This document shows positions 17,150 through 28,681 of a DNA stretch of 64,000 bases, piece by piece. Numbering within the stretch: the first letter of the stretch is position 1; the number at the start of each line of letters is the position of its first letter. Both the position numbers and the translations under genes were made by a program. The stretch is taken from positions 62,001-126,000 of the forward strand of contig JAJDYN010000029.1 in the NCBI GenBank assembly GCA_022825135.1, in the 5' to 3' direction. The notes beneath the pieces were generated by a model, which did not search any database, was not told where the DNA came from, and was given only the letters and a program-made list of their open reading frames with translations. This DNA is from Gemmatimonadota bacterium (GTDB lineage: Bacteria; Gemmatimonadota; Gemmatimonadetes; Longimicrobiales; Gaopeijiaceae).

Positions 17150-18541
17150 ATGAGCGTCCGCCACCGCGAGCCGTACGACAATGTCATGGAGATGGTGGGG
17201 TGGACCCCGCTGGTGCGGCTGCACAAGGTGTCCGCCGACTGCCGTACTCCCGTCTACGGCAAGTGTGAGTTCATGAGCCCCGGCGGTTCGGTGAAGGACC
17301 GCATCGGGCTCGCCCTGGTCAGCGCGGCGGAGCAGGACGGGACGCTGCGGCCGGGAGGCGTGATCGTCGAAGCCACCAGCGGCAACACCGGGCTGGCGCT
17401 CGCGATGGCTGCGGCGCCCCGCGGATATCGCTGCATCTTCACCATGCCCGACAAGATGAGCCAGGAGAAGGTGAAGCTGCTGCGCGCGTTCGGGGCGGAG
17501 GTGGTGATCACCCCCACCGCCGTCGGGCCGGATCACCCCGACCACTACCAGCAGGTCGCCCGCCGCATCGCCCGCGAGACTCCCGGCGCGGTGCTCGCCG
17601 ACCAGTTCTACAACCTCGAGAACCCGAAGGCCCACTACGCGACGACCGGGCCGGAGCTCTGGGAGCAGAGCGGGGGCCGCATCACCCATCTGGTGGGCGG
17701 GGCGGGCACCGGGGGCACCATCTCCGGCGCGGGCGCCTACCTCAAGGAGAGGAACCCGGCGGTCGAGGTGGTGGGCGTGGATCCGGTGGGATCGGTGATC
17801 TCCTCGTTCTTCAACACCGGCGAGATGGGGGAGGGGCACCCCTACCTGGTGGAGGGGCTCGGCAACGACAAGATCCCGGGCGCGCTGAACCTCGACGTCG
17901 TGGACGCCTACGTGACCGTGAAGGACGGCGAGGCCTTCCGCATGGCCCGGCGGCTCACCACCGAAGAGGGGCTTTTCGTGGGCGGCTCCTCGGGGCTGAA
18001 CACGCACGCGGCCGTGGAGCTGGCGCGCGGGCTGGACGACCCGGAGGCCTTCGTGGTCGCGATTCTGTGCGACTGGGGAGAGCACTACCTTACCAAGATG
18101 TACGACGACGAGTGGATGCGGGAAAACGGCTTCCTCGAGCGCACGCGCAGGAGCGTCCACGACCTGGTTCGGGCCAAGGAGGCGCTGGGCTTCCGGCTGC
18201 TGACGGTGAAGCCCTCCACCCCCGTGCGGATGGCGCTGTCCACGCTGAGCAGCCACGGGGTCTCGCAGCTCCCGGTGGTCCGCGGCGGGGATTGCGTGGG
18301 CTCGCTGAGCGAGGGGCGGCTCATGGCGCGGGTCATTCAGGACCCCGGAGTGCTGGACGACCCGGTGGAGACCGTCATGAGCTCGCCCTTTCCGGTCGTG
18401 GACAGCCATCTCGACGCCGACAAGGCGACGCGGCTGTTGACCCGGGAGAATCCCGCGGTCCTGGTGAGGACCAACGGCAGGCTGGAGGACATCCTCACCC
18501 GCTTCGACATCGTGCGAACGCTCACGGGAGCGGCGGGTTGA
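17150..18541 (+). CDS. cbs: Cystathionine beta-synthase / cysteine synthase with C-terminal CBS pair
   Basis: The 463-residue protein has a PLP fold-type II catalytic domain (about 1-330) with the Schiff-base lysine in SPGGSVKDR (Lys49), the substrate loop EATSGNTG and the phosphate-binding GGAGTGGTISG near residue 183. Two CBS domains follow (about 340-460: VKPSTPVRMALSTLSSHGVS and VMSSPFPVVDSHLDADKATR). This layout matches cystathionine beta-synthase (serine plus homocysteine). O-acetylserine-dependent cysteine synthesis is possible too. The CBS pair suggests allosteric control by an adenosyl ligand. The start is set by GGAGGG eight bases upstream. Confidence 0.87.
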   Translation: MSVRHREPYDNVMEMVGWTPLVRLHKVSADCRTPVYGKCEFMSPGGSVKDRIGLALVSAAEQDGTLRPGGVIVEATSGNTGLALAMAAAPRGYRCIFTMPDKMSQEKVKLLRAFGAEVVITPTAVGPDHPDHYQQVARRIARETPGAVLADQFYNLENPKAHYATTGPELWEQSGGRITHLVGGAGTGGTISGAGAYLKERNPAVEVVGVDPVGSVISSFFNTGEMGEGHPYLVEGLGNDKIPGALNLDVVDAYVTVKDGEAFRMARRLTTEEGLFVGGSSGLNTHAAVELARGLDDPEAFVVAILCDWGEHYLTKMYDDEWMRENGFLERTRRSVHDLVRAKEALGFRLLTVKPSTPVRMALSTLSSHGVSQLPVVRGGDCVGSLSEGRLMARVIQDPGVLDDPVETVMSSPFPVVDSHLDADKATRLLTRENPAVLVRTNGRLEDILTRFDIVRTLTGAAG

Positions 18542-18567
18542 GCGGCCGCCCCGCGGGGGATGCGGTG

Positions 18568-19593
18568 ATGAAGGTCGCCGTGCTCATGGGCGGCACCTCC
18601 GAGGAGAGGCCGGTGTCGCTCGTCTCCGGCGTCGAGGTCGCCGCCGCCCTGCGCGGCCGCGGTCATGAGGTGGTGGCGGTCGACCCCGCCTCGGGGTTGC
18701 TCAGCCGGGAACGGGAGCTTGAACTGCGCGAGTCGGGGGTGGCCCGGGAGGTGCCGCCTTCCGCGGGGCCGGGCGGCGGGGATCCTCTGCTCCTTCTCGA
18801 CGAGGCGTTGCGGGCGTGCGCGCCCGACGTGGTCTTCCCGGCCCTCCACGGGGGCGCCGGGGAGGACGGCACGGTCCAGTCGCTGCTCGACCTGATCGGG
18901 GTTCCCTATGCGGGGAGCGGGCACACCGGCTGCGCCCTGGCCATGGACAAGGACCTCACCAAGCGGCTGCTGCGCGACGCCGGGATCGCGACCCCCGCGT
19001 GGATCACGGGACACGTGTCCACGGAGCGCGTCGTGGCCGAGCTGGGGCTGCCCCTGATCGTCAAGCCCCCGAGGGGCGGGTCGACGCTGGGCCTCACGCT
19101 GGTGCACCGCGCCGACCAGATCCCGGCCGCGGAGGAGCAGGCCCTCGCCTACGGCGGCGAAATCATGTTCGAGCGCTACGTTCGGGGACGGGAGTTGACC
19201 GTCGGGATTCTGGGAGACCGGGCGCTTCCGCCGGGCGAGATCATCCCCGAAAACGAGATCTTCGACTACGAGTGCAAGTATCAGCCGGGCATGGCGCGCG
19301 AGATCTTCCCGGCCCGCATCCCGGAGGACGTAGCCGCCACACTCCGCCGACAGGCGCTGGCGGTGCATCGCGTCCTCCGGCTGGAGGGCTTCAGCCGGGT
19401 CGACTTCATCCTGGACTCCGCGGGCACCCCATGGTGCCTGGAGGCCAACGCGCTGCCTGGGCTCACCCCCGCCAGCCTGCTCCCGCGGGCCGGACGCGCC
19501 GCCGGGCTGTCCTTCGGCGAACTGTGCGAGCGCATCGCCCGCCTGGCACTGTCCGGGCGCGCCGTGTCCGTCACCGCCGGCTCGCGCGCATGA
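18568..19593 (+). CDS. ddl: D-alanine--D-alanine ligase
   Basis: The 341-residue ATP-grasp enzyme joins two D-Ala for peptidoglycan precursors. Seen are the N-terminal GGTSEERPVSLVSG, FPALHGGAGEDGTVQ with the substrate-binding region, YAGSGHTGCALAMDKDLTK, the ATP-grasp VKPPRGGSTLGL and the metal site SRVDFILD...WCLEANALPGLTP. The last block is usually ExNTxPGMT, and here Thr is Ala and Met is Leu, which is conservative. A GTG one codon upstream is an alternative start. It follows the CBS gene by 26 nt and overlaps the rhomboid gene by 4 nt. Confidence 0.93.
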   Translation: MKVAVLMGGTSEERPVSLVSGVEVAAALRGRGHEVVAVDPASGLLSRERELELRESGVAREVPPSAGPGGGDPLLLLDEALRACAPDVVFPALHGGAGEDGTVQSLLDLIGVPYAGSGHTGCALAMDKDLTKRLLRDAGIATPAWITGHVSTERVVAELGLPLIVKPPRGGSTLGLTLVHRADQIPAAEEQALAYGGEIMFERYVRGRELTVGILGDRALPPGEIIPENEIFDYECKYQPGMAREIFPARIPEDVAATLRRQALAVHRVLRLEGFSRVDFILDSAGTPWCLEANALPGLTPASLLPRAGRAAGLSFGELCERIARLALSGRAVSVTAGSRA

Positions 19594-20444
19594 CCTGGTC
19601 GTCCTTCGAGCCGGGTTACGGAGCCTCCGTCCTCACGCCGTGGGTGAAGCGGCTGCTGATCGCCAACGCCGCGATCTTCCTGTTCATGTGGATCAGCGGA
19701 AGCGCCGGCTTCTTCGTGGAATGGTTCGCCTTCCGGCCGTCCCGAATCCTCACGCGTCCGTGGGGCGCGCTCACCTACATGTTCCTGCACGCGGGCTTCT
19801 GGCATGTGTTCATCAACATGCTGATGCTGTTCTTCTTCGGCATGCCGCTGGAGCGGCGCTGGGGTTCGCGCGAGTTCATCAAGTACTACCTGCTGTGCGG
19901 ACTCGGAGGAGTGGCGCTCAGCTTCGTCTTCCAGTCCTCTTCGATCATCGGCGCGTCGGCGGCGGTGTACGGCCTCATGGTCGCCTTCGCCATGACCTGG
20001 CCGGACGCGCCCATCTACATCTGGGGGATCTTTCCGGTCAAGGCGAAGTGGCTGGCCGCCTTCCTCTTCGTGGTGAGCACGCTGAGCGCCTTCGGCGGAG
20101 GAGGAGACGGAATCGCGCACTTCGCCCACCTGGGCGGGCTGGTCACGGGGTTCGTCTATCTCAGGACCGACTGGCAAACGCCAGCGTGGCTGCGGGGACG
20201 CGGCAACGCGGGTTCCTCCGGTGCGGGCGGAAGAAGTGGATCCAGTGCGCCCCCCGGACCGCGATCAACGCGCCCGCAGAGTTCCTCCGGTGCGCGGGGA
20301 GGCTGGCGGAGGACAGACGAAGAAGCCCTGCTGGACGAAGTGGACGCCATCCTCGACAAGATCTCGCGCAGCGGGATGAGGTCGCTCACGCGCAAGGAAC
20401 TCGAACTTCTCAACGAGGTTTCCCGCAGGCGCCGCTCTTCCTAG
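19590..20444 (+). CDS. Rhomboid-family intramembrane serine protease
   Basis: The 284-residue multi-pass protein has catalytic Ser123 in GASAAVYG, catalytic His180 in AHLGG, and the HxxxN helix HVFINMLML (His72, Asn76) lining the active site. About six membrane helices lie between residues 20 and 190. The remaining 95 residues are cytoplasmic-type: a Ser/Gly/Arg-rich linker, then a conserved-looking helical end (EEALLDEVDAILDKISRSGM, then LTRKELELLNEVS) found on some rhomboids from related bacteria. It overlaps ddl by ATGA. Substrates unknown. Confidence 0.9.
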   Translation: MTWSSFEPGYGASVLTPWVKRLLIANAAIFLFMWISGSAGFFVEWFAFRPSRILTRPWGALTYMFLHAGFWHVFINMLMLFFFGMPLERRWGSREFIKYYLLCGLGGVALSFVFQSSSIIGASAAVYGLMVAFAMTWPDAPIYIWGIFPVKAKWLAAFLFVVSTLSAFGGGGDGIAHFAHLGGLVTGFVYLRTDWQTPAWLRGRGNAGSSGAGGRSGSSAPPGPRSTRPQSSSGARGGWRRTDEEALLDEVDAILDKISRSGMRSLTRKELELLNEVSRRRRSS

Positions 20445-20525
20445 GTTCCGCTCCCGGCCGTACCCGCCGGAACCACGACGCCGCGCGGCTCCCCTCAACT
20501 CAACACTTGTTTTTCAGGAGGTCAG

Positions 20526-22616
20526 ATGGCGGAAGGGAAGGAATACCTGACGGAGGACATTCGCAACGTGGCCGTACTCGGCCACGGCGGCTCCGGCAAG
20601 ACCATGCTCGTGGACGCCCTCGCCTTCGTGGGGGGCACCGCGCGGCGCAAGGGCAATGTGGCGGAGGGTCATGCCCTCACCATGACCGCCCCCGAGGAGA
20701 TCCAGCACGGGATCTCGATGCAGCTCACTCCCGCCTTCAGCGAGTGGAAGGGAACCAAGATCAACCTGATCGACACCCCCGGCTACCTGGACTTCACCGG
20801 GGAGGCCCTGGCGGCCGTTCGGGTGGCGGACGCGGCCGTCATCGTGGTGAGCGCGACCTCCGGCGTGGAGGTCGGGACCGAACGGGTGTGGCGCTACTGC
20901 GAGGAGCGCGGCATCCCGCGCATGTTCTTCGTCTCGATGATGGACAAGGAGCACGCCGACTTCCGCAAGGTATTCGAGGACATCAGGGAGAAGCTCGCGG
21001 GAAGCGCGCTGCCGGTGGAGATACCGGTGGGCGCGGGACCGGACTTCCGCGGAATCATCAACCTGTTCAGCGGGCGCACGCACATGTATCGGGATGGTTC
21101 CGTCACCGGCGAATACGACGAAGCCGACGTTCCCGGCGGCCTCGAGGACATCTTCGAGGAGTGGACCACCGAACTGCAGGAAACCCTCGCGACCACCGAC
21201 GAGGAACTCCTGGACCGCTATCTGGAGGGTGAGGAGATCACGCGCGAGGAAGCCCTCGAAGCCATGGCCATCGCGATGGGGCGGGATGAGGTGGTCCCTG
21301 TCTTCTGCGGATCCTCGACGCGCGTCTACGGCATCCGGGCGCTGCTGAGCAAGATGGTCGAGCTCTTCCCCGACCCCTCCGAGTCGGGCAGCCACTCCGC
21401 CTCCCGTCCGGGACTCGACCAGGAAGCGGAACTCCAGGCGACCGACGACGGGTCGTTCGCGGCACTGGTCTTCAAGACCGCGACCGAGCCGCATGTGGGG
21501 GAACTCTCGTACTTCCGCGTGTTCAGCGGCGTCGCGGTCAACGGGATGGACGCGCACAATGCGGGCCGCGGATCCAGCGAGAAGCTGAACCACGTCTCCA
21601 TACCGCTGGGACGGGAGCGCCTGGAGGTGCGCCGGCTGCATGCGGGGGACATCGGGGTGGTGGCAAAGCTCAAGAACACCGCTACCAACGACACGCTGTC
21701 CTCGCCCGGCAGGCCTCTCGTTCTCGACAGGATCGACTTCCCCAAGCCTGATGTGTCCGTGGCGATGAAGGGCGTGACCCGTGCCGACGATGACAAGATC
21801 GGCGAAGCCCTGCAGAAGCTGCACGACGAGGATCCCACCTTCCACGCCGAGTTCAACCCCGAGCTGGGACAGACCATCGCGCGGGGACTCGGGGAGCTGC
21901 ACCTGGATGTCCAGATGCAGCGCATGAAACGCAAGTACAACGTCAGCGTCGAGACCGAGCAGCCCAGGATCGCCTACCGGGAAACCATCACCCGAACCGC
22001 GGAAGGGCGCGGACGCTTCAAGAAGCAGACCGGCGGCCGGGGTCAGTTCGGCGACTGCTGGGTGCGTCTGTCGCCACGCCCGCGGGGCGACGGCTACGAG
22101 TTCGTGGACAACATCAAGGGAGGCGTCATCCCCGGGAAGTACGTCCCGTCGGTGGACAAGGGCATCCGGGAGGCGGCCGGAAAGGGCATCCTGGCCGGGT
22201 TCGCGCTGGTGGACTTCGCAGCCGAGTGCTACGACGGCTCCTACCACTCGGTGGACTCCTCCGACATCGCGTTCAAGGTAGCCGGGTCGCTGGCCTTCCG
22301 CGAAGTCGCGGCCAGGGCGGGTCCGGTGCTGCTGGAACCGATCATCGAGGTGGAGGTGTCGACCCCGGACGAGTACATGGGCGACATCATGGGCGACATC
22401 ACGCAGCGTCGCGGCAAGGTGCAGGGCATGGTGCCCGGCAACGGAAGCACGACCGTCCAGGCGCTCGTCCCGGAGGCCGAACTCTACAAGTACGCCACCG
22501 CCCTGCGCTCCATGACCCAGGGGCGCGCTCACCACACGCGCACCCTCGCCGGCTACGAACCGATGCCCGCGCACGAGGCCCAGCAGGTGATCGAGGCGCT
22601 CAAGGCGGAGGAGTAG
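20526..22616 (+). CDS. Elongation factor G paralogue (EF-G2 type)
   Basis: The 696-residue protein has the full five-domain EF-G layout: G domain, domain II (FAALVFKTATEPHVG), III, IV (GGRGQFGDCWVRLSP, HSVDSSDIAF) and V (LLEPIIEVEVSTPDEYMG). The GTPase motifs are not those of the main translocase. The P-loop is GHGGSGKT (19-26), the switch I RGIT is HGIS (61-64), DTPGH is DTPGY (83-87, losing the catalytic-type His) and NKMD is SMMD (137-140). This matches the EF-G-2 class known from Thermus. It may act on the ribosome in a special setting, and ordinary translocase activity is doubtful. The Shine-Dalgarno AGGAGG lies just upstream. Confidence 0.88.
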   Translation: MAEGKEYLTEDIRNVAVLGHGGSGKTMLVDALAFVGGTARRKGNVAEGHALTMTAPEEIQHGISMQLTPAFSEWKGTKINLIDTPGYLDFTGEALAAVRVADAAVIVVSATSGVEVGTERVWRYCEERGIPRMFFVSMMDKEHADFRKVFEDIREKLAGSALPVEIPVGAGPDFRGIINLFSGRTHMYRDGSVTGEYDEADVPGGLEDIFEEWTTELQETLATTDEELLDRYLEGEEITREEALEAMAIAMGRDEVVPVFCGSSTRVYGIRALLSKMVELFPDPSESGSHSASRPGLDQEAELQATDDGSFAALVFKTATEPHVGELSYFRVFSGVAVNGMDAHNAGRGSSEKLNHVSIPLGRERLEVRRLHAGDIGVVAKLKNTATNDTLSSPGRPLVLDRIDFPKPDVSVAMKGVTRADDDKIGEALQKLHDEDPTFHAEFNPELGQTIARGLGELHLDVQMQRMKRKYNVSVETEQPRIAYRETITRTAEGRGRFKKQTGGRGQFGDCWVRLSPRPRGDGYEFVDNIKGGVIPGKYVPSVDKGIREAAGKGILAGFALVDFAAECYDGSYHSVDSSDIAFKVAGSLAFREVAARAGPVLLEPIIEVEVSTPDEYMGDIMGDITQRRGKVQGMVPGNGSTTVQALVPEAELYKYATALRSMTQGRAHHTRTLAGYEPMPAHEAQQVIEALKAEE

Positions 22617-22631
22617 CGCAGGAGGCAGCCC

Positions 22632-23381
22632 GTGGCCGGACACAGCAAGTGGGCCAAGATCAAGCGCACAAAGGCCGTCAACGACGCCCGGCAGGGCCAG
22701 ATCTTCACCAAGCTCATCCGGGAGCTGACGGTGGCGGCGCGCGACGGAGGGGGCGATCCCGGCTTCAACCCGCGCCTGCGCCTGGCGGTGGACACCGCCA
22801 AGGCCGCCAACATGCCCCAGGAGAACATCGAGCGGGCGATAAAGAAGGGGACCGGTGAGCTCGCCGGCGTCAACTACGAGGAGGTGGTCTACGAAGGCTA
22901 CGCGCCCGGCGGGATCGCGCTCTACATAGAGACCCTGACCGACAACCCCAAGCGCACCGTGGCGGCGGTGAGGCACCTCCTCACCAAGAACGGGGGCAGC
23001 CTGGGGACGACCGGGTCGGTGGCCTGGCAGTTCGACCGCAGGGGACAGATCTACATCGAGGCGGCCGAGCACTCCGAGGAGGAAGTGCTCGAGGCGGCCC
23101 TCGAGGCGGGGGCGGAGGATGTGGCGCGGGAGGGCGGCGACATCATCGTCACGACGGAGCTGGCCTCCTTTCACCAGGTTCAGGACGACATGCGGCAGGC
23201 CGGAATCCGCATCGCGCAGGCCGAGCTGGCGATGATTCCGCAGAACGAGGTGGACGTGGCGGGCAAGACCGCGGAAAGGCTGGTGCGCCTCATGGAGGCG
23301 CTCGACGGATCGGACGACGTTCAGAAGATCTCGTCCAACGGCAACATCGACGAGGAAACCCTGGCCCGGCTGTCGCAATGA
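22632..23381 (+). CDS. yebC: YebC/PmpR-family protein
   Basis: The 249-residue YebC family protein opens with the family hallmark AGHSKWAKIKRTKAVND and continues with KAANMPQENIERAIKKGTGE and YEGYAPGGIALYIETLTDN. Family members are described as DNA-binding regulators, and some recent work links them to translation. It has a GTG start with AGGAGG six bases upstream. Its place before ruvCAB is a widely conserved order. It lies 15 nt after the EF-G paralogue. Confidence 0.94.
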   Translation: MAGHSKWAKIKRTKAVNDARQGQIFTKLIRELTVAARDGGGDPGFNPRLRLAVDTAKAANMPQENIERAIKKGTGELAGVNYEEVVYEGYAPGGIALYIETLTDNPKRTVAAVRHLLTKNGGSLGTTGSVAWQFDRRGQIYIEAAEHSEEEVLEAALEAGAEDVAREGGDIIVTTELASFHQVQDDMRQAGIRIAQAELAMIPQNEVDVAGKTAERLVRLMEALDGSDDVQKISSNGNIDEETLARLSQ

Positions 23382-23406
23382 GGGTCGGCCGGCCGCGAAG
23401 CGGACA

Positions 23407-23907
23407 GTGAAGGCGCCCGACGGGACGCTCATCGTGCTCGGGGTCGATCCGGGCACGGCGCGCACCGGCTACGGGGTGGTCGCCAGTGGCCGGCGCACGT
23501 TGTCGCTGCTCGAGTGCGGGGTGGTGCGCACCCGGCCCCGGCGCCCGCTTGCGGACCGCATCCGCCATATCTTCGAGGCGCTGCAGTCGATCATCGAGCG
23601 CTTCGAGCCCGGCGTGCTCTCCGTCGAAAAGGTGTTCCAGGGGAAGAACCCGCAAAGCGCGCTGACGCTCGGCCATGCACGCGGCGCCGTCCTGTTGGCG
23701 GGCGCGCTTGCCGGGATCCAGATTGCCGAGTACTCGCCGACCGCGATCAAGAGCGCGGTCGTCGGCACCGGCCGAGCCACGAAGGAACAGGTGGGGTTCA
23801 TGGTCAAGACGCATCTGCGGCTGGTCTCCGCACCGACGCCCGACGATGCGGCCGACGGGGTGGCGGTCGCGCTCTGCCACTGCCTGATCGGAGACCGGCC
23901 CGGGTGA
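23407..23907 (+). CDS. ruvC: Holliday junction resolvase RuvC
   Basis: The 166-residue endonuclease cuts Holliday junctions made by RuvAB. Acidic catalytic residues are visible at Asp14 (GVDPG), Glu74 (LSVEKVF) and the C-terminal PDDAADGVAVALCH (Asp147, Asp150). GTG start. The stop codon overlaps the GTG of ruvA. Confidence 0.95.
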   Translation: MKAPDGTLIVLGVDPGTARTGYGVVASGRRTLSLLECGVVRTRPRRPLADRIRHIFEALQSIIERFEPGVLSVEKVFQGKNPQSALTLGHARGAVLLAGALAGIQIAEYSPTAIKSAVVGTGRATKEQVGFMVKTHLRLVSAPTPDDAADGVAVALCHCLIGDRPG

Positions 23908-24503
23908 TCAGCCGGCTGCACGGGGTTCTGCTCGAGCAGGACATGGATTCGGTCGAAGTGGAGACGGCGGGCGGCGTCGTGTACGAGGTTCACGTGCCTG
24001 CCACGGTGGCGGGGCGCCTGCCCCCTCCCGGCTCGCAGGTGCGGCTGCGCACGGTCCAGGTCGTGCGCGACGACTCGATCGCCCTGTACGGGTTCCTGGA
24101 GGCCCACGAGCGCGACATGTTCCAGCGCCTGCTGGGAACGACCGGGGTCGGGGCCAAGCTGGCGCGCGAGATGCTCTCCACGTACTCCGCCCGGCGTCTG
24201 GCACAGGCTTTGGCCAACAAGGAGACGGCCGTGCTCACGCGGGTGAGCGGGGTGGGAAAGAAGACGGCCGAATTGCTCATCCTGAGGCTGAGCGACAAGG
24301 TGCGCGACCTGGCGCTGACTCCGGACAGCGGCGGGGCGGCGCCTCGGGGCGCGCGCGAGGCGGTCAACGCCCTGGTGGCTCTGGGATACTCCTTCGCGCA
24401 GGCGGATGAAGCCGTGCGCGGCGTGGTGGACGGCGGCAAGGCGGAAGATGAGATGAAGACCGAGGAACTGATCCGGCGGGCGCTGGAGCACATCGGCCGA
24501 TGA
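23904..24503 (+). CDS. ruvA: Holliday junction branch migration protein RuvA
   Basis: The 199-residue protein has the N-terminal OB-fold start [13 protein letters not shown], two helix-hairpin-helix motifs ([16 protein letters not shown] and [19 protein letters not shown]) and the C-terminal RuvB-binding three-helix domain ([19 protein letters not shown]). It binds junction DNA as a tetramer and loads RuvB. The GTG start overlaps the ruvC stop (GTGA). Confidence 0.95.
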   Translation: MISRLHGVLLEQDMDSVEVETAGGVVYEVHVPATVAGRLPPPGSQVRLRTVQVVRDDSIALYGFLEAHERDMFQRLLGTTGVGAKLAREMLSTYSARRLAQALANKETAVLTRVSGVGKKTAELLILRLSDKVRDLALTPDSGGAAPRGAREAVNALVALGYSFAQADEAVRGVVDGGKAEDEMKTEELIRRALEHIGR

Positions 24504-25560
24504 CGGATCGCTACGACGTCACCACCCCCCGGGAGCTCTCCGGGGAGGGTGCTGCGGAGCGGTCCCTTCGCCCGGCCAGCCTGGCGGACTTCATCGGCCA
24601 GGCGAAGGTCCGGGAGACGCTTTCGATCGCGATCGCGGCTGCACGCAGGCGGGGCGACGCGCTCGACCACCTGCTCTTCCACGGTCCTCCCGGACTCGGC
24701 AAGACCACCCTGGCGCTGCTGCTCGCCTCCGAAATGGGGGTCGGGGTGAAGATGACCTCCGGGCCGGTGCTGGAGAAGCCGGGAGACCTGGTGAGCATCC
24801 TCACCAACCTGAACGCCCGGGACATCCTCTTCATCGACGAGATCCACCGGCTGCGGCCCATCGTCGAGGAATTCCTCTACCCCGCCATGGAGGACTTCCG
24901 CGTCGAGATCCGGCTCTCCGACGGACCGGCGGCGCGCACCGTCACCATGCAGATCGAGCACTTCACCCTGGTGGGCGCCACCACCCGCTTCGGGCTGCTC
25001 ACGGAACCGATGCGCGCGCGCTTCGGGATGGTCGAGCGGCTCGGTTTCTACCGGCCCGAGGAGTTGACCCGGGTGGTTCAGCGGAGCGCGGAGATCCTGG
25101 GGGTGGACACGACGGAAGAGGGCGTCTTCGAGCTTGCGCGCCGCGCGCGGGGCACCCCCCGGGTGGCCAACCGGCTGCTGCGGCGGCTGCGCGACTACGC
25201 CGAGGTGCGCGCCGACAGCGTGATCAGCGGCGAGGTTGCGCGCGCCGGGCTCCGGCTGCTCGAGGTGGACGAGTACGGGATGGACGAGATGGATGCGCGC
25301 GTGCTGCGCACCATCATCGAGAAGTTCGACGGGGGCCCCGTGGGGCTGGCTTCGCTGGCGGTTGCGCTGAGCGAGGACGAGGGAACGCTGGAGGAGGTCT
25401 ACGAGCCGTTTCTGATCCAGAACGGCTTTCTGGAGCGCACCCCGCGCGGGCGCAAGACCACCGAGCGCGCCCACCGGCGGTTCGGCCATCCATCGGCCGG
25501 GAGGGAGGGGCGCCCGGACCCGGGAGCGGGCGGACAAGGCCAATCGTCGCTCTTCCGGTC

Positions 25561-25564
<4 letters not shown>
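24500..25564 (+). CDS. ruvB: Holliday junction helicase RuvB
   Basis: The 354-residue AAA+ motor drives branch migration with RuvA. It has ASLADFIGQ, Walker [11 protein letters not shown] (61-70), Walker [11 protein letters not shown], sensor [17 protein letters not shown], the arginine-finger region [13 protein letters not shown] and the winged-helix end [14 protein letters not shown]. The C-terminus is about 15 residues longer than usual (Gly/Pro-rich, ending QSSLFRS). It overlaps ruvA by ATGA and queA by ATGA. Confidence 0.96.
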
Positions 25565-27761
<2,197 letters not shown>

Positions 27762-27796
27762 AACATCAACCACCGGCCGCGGGCCGGCGCATCATC

Positions 27797-27803
27797 GGAG
27801 GAA
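27797..27803 (+). promoter_or_regulatory. Shine-Dalgarno choosing the TTG start of yajC
   Basis: GGAGGAA ends six bases before TTG 27810. No ATG or GTG is available before the conserved part, so translation most likely starts at TTG. Confidence 0.7.
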
Positions 27804-27809
27804 CGGATC

Positions 27810-28151
27810 TTGGCACTCTGGATCGCGATATCGGCCCAGCCGCTCCTGCCGGCACCCCTTGCGGGGGTGCCCCAGGGCGGAGGAGGCGGCTTTGTCTTCT
27901 TCATCCAGCTGATCGCGATCATCGCGATCTTCTACTTCCTGCTGATCCGGCCACAGCGCAAGGAGCAGCAGCGGCACCGCGCGATGGTGGCGGCGCTCAA
28001 GAAGGGGGACCGGGTGGTGACCGCAGGCGGGATCGTCGGCAAGGTGATTCACGCCCAGGAGCAGCACCTCACCATCGTGACCGCGGAAAACACCCGCCTC
28101 GTGATCGAGCGCTCAAAGATCGCGACGCTCACAAACCCGCGGGACTCCTGA
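27810..28151 (+). CDS. yajC: Sec translocase accessory protein YajC
   Basis: The 113-residue protein has one membrane helix (about 27-45, FVFFIQLIAIIAIFYFLLI) followed by RPQRKEQQ and the small soluble domain KKGDRVVTAGGIVGKVI typical of YajC, which associates with SecDF. It has a TTG start. Its location after queA-tgt is the common arrangement, but secD and secF do not follow here: a 5'-adjacent def gene does. Confidence 0.93.
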   Translation: MALWIAISAQPLLPAPLAGVPQGGGGGFVFFIQLIAIIAIFYFLLIRPQRKEQQRHRAMVAALKKGDRVVTAGGIVGKVIHAQEQHLTIVTAENTRLVIERSKIATLTNPRDS

Positions 28152-28162
28152 CCGTACCCTGA

Positions 28163-28681
28163 ATGGCACTGCGCAGGATCGAGCTGTACGGCAGCGAGGC
28201 GTTGCGGCGTCCGGCGGACCCGGTCGACGACATCGATGACGAGGTGCGCGCGCTGGTGCGCGACATGTTCGAGACCATGTACGACGCGAAGGGCATCGGG
28301 CTGGCCGCGCCGCAGATCGGCGTCTCCCGGCGGGTCATCGTGCTGGACGTGGAAGAGGAGGCCGGCGAGTCGAACCGGGTGGCGCTGGTGAATCCCCGGC
28401 TGGCGAGCTGGACGGCGAAGAAGGACAAGCAGACGGAGGGGTGCCTGAGCATTCCCGGGGTGGAAGCCATCGTGCGACGGCCGGTATCGGTCGTTGTCGA
28501 CGGCAGGGACCCGGAGGGACGGGGTGTGCGGCTCGAGGCGGAGGGCCTCTTCGCGCGCGCGCTGCAGCACGAGATCGACCACCTGGACGGCGTGCTCTTC
28601 GTCGATCGGCTGAGCCCCCTCAAGCGGCAGTTGCTGCTCAAGAAGTGGAGGAAGCTGCAGGCCGAAGCCGCGGAGCCGTGA
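28163..28681 (+). CDS. def: Peptide deformylase
   Basis: The 172-residue metalloenzyme removes the formyl group from nascent protein N-termini. All three motifs are present: GIGLAAPQ (44-51), EGCLS (92-96, metal ligand Cys94) and QHEIDH (135-140, ligands His136 and His140 with Glu137). It precedes fmt with a GTGA overlap, the classic def-fmt pair. Confidence 0.96.
   Translation: MALRRIELYGSEALRRPADPVDDIDDEVRALVRDMFETMYDAKGIGLAAPQIGVSRRVIVLDVEEEAGESNRVALVNPRLASWTAKKDKQTEGCLSIPGVEAIVRRPVSVVVDGRDPEGRGVRLEAEGLFARALQHEIDHLDGVLFVDRLSPLKRQLLLKKWRKLQAEAAEP

Noticed and set aside
20514..23465. 983-codon minus-strand frame opposite the EF-G paralogue and yebC
   Set aside because: It mirrors two clear plus-strand genes, is rich in H/R/G/V low-complexity runs and has no motifs.
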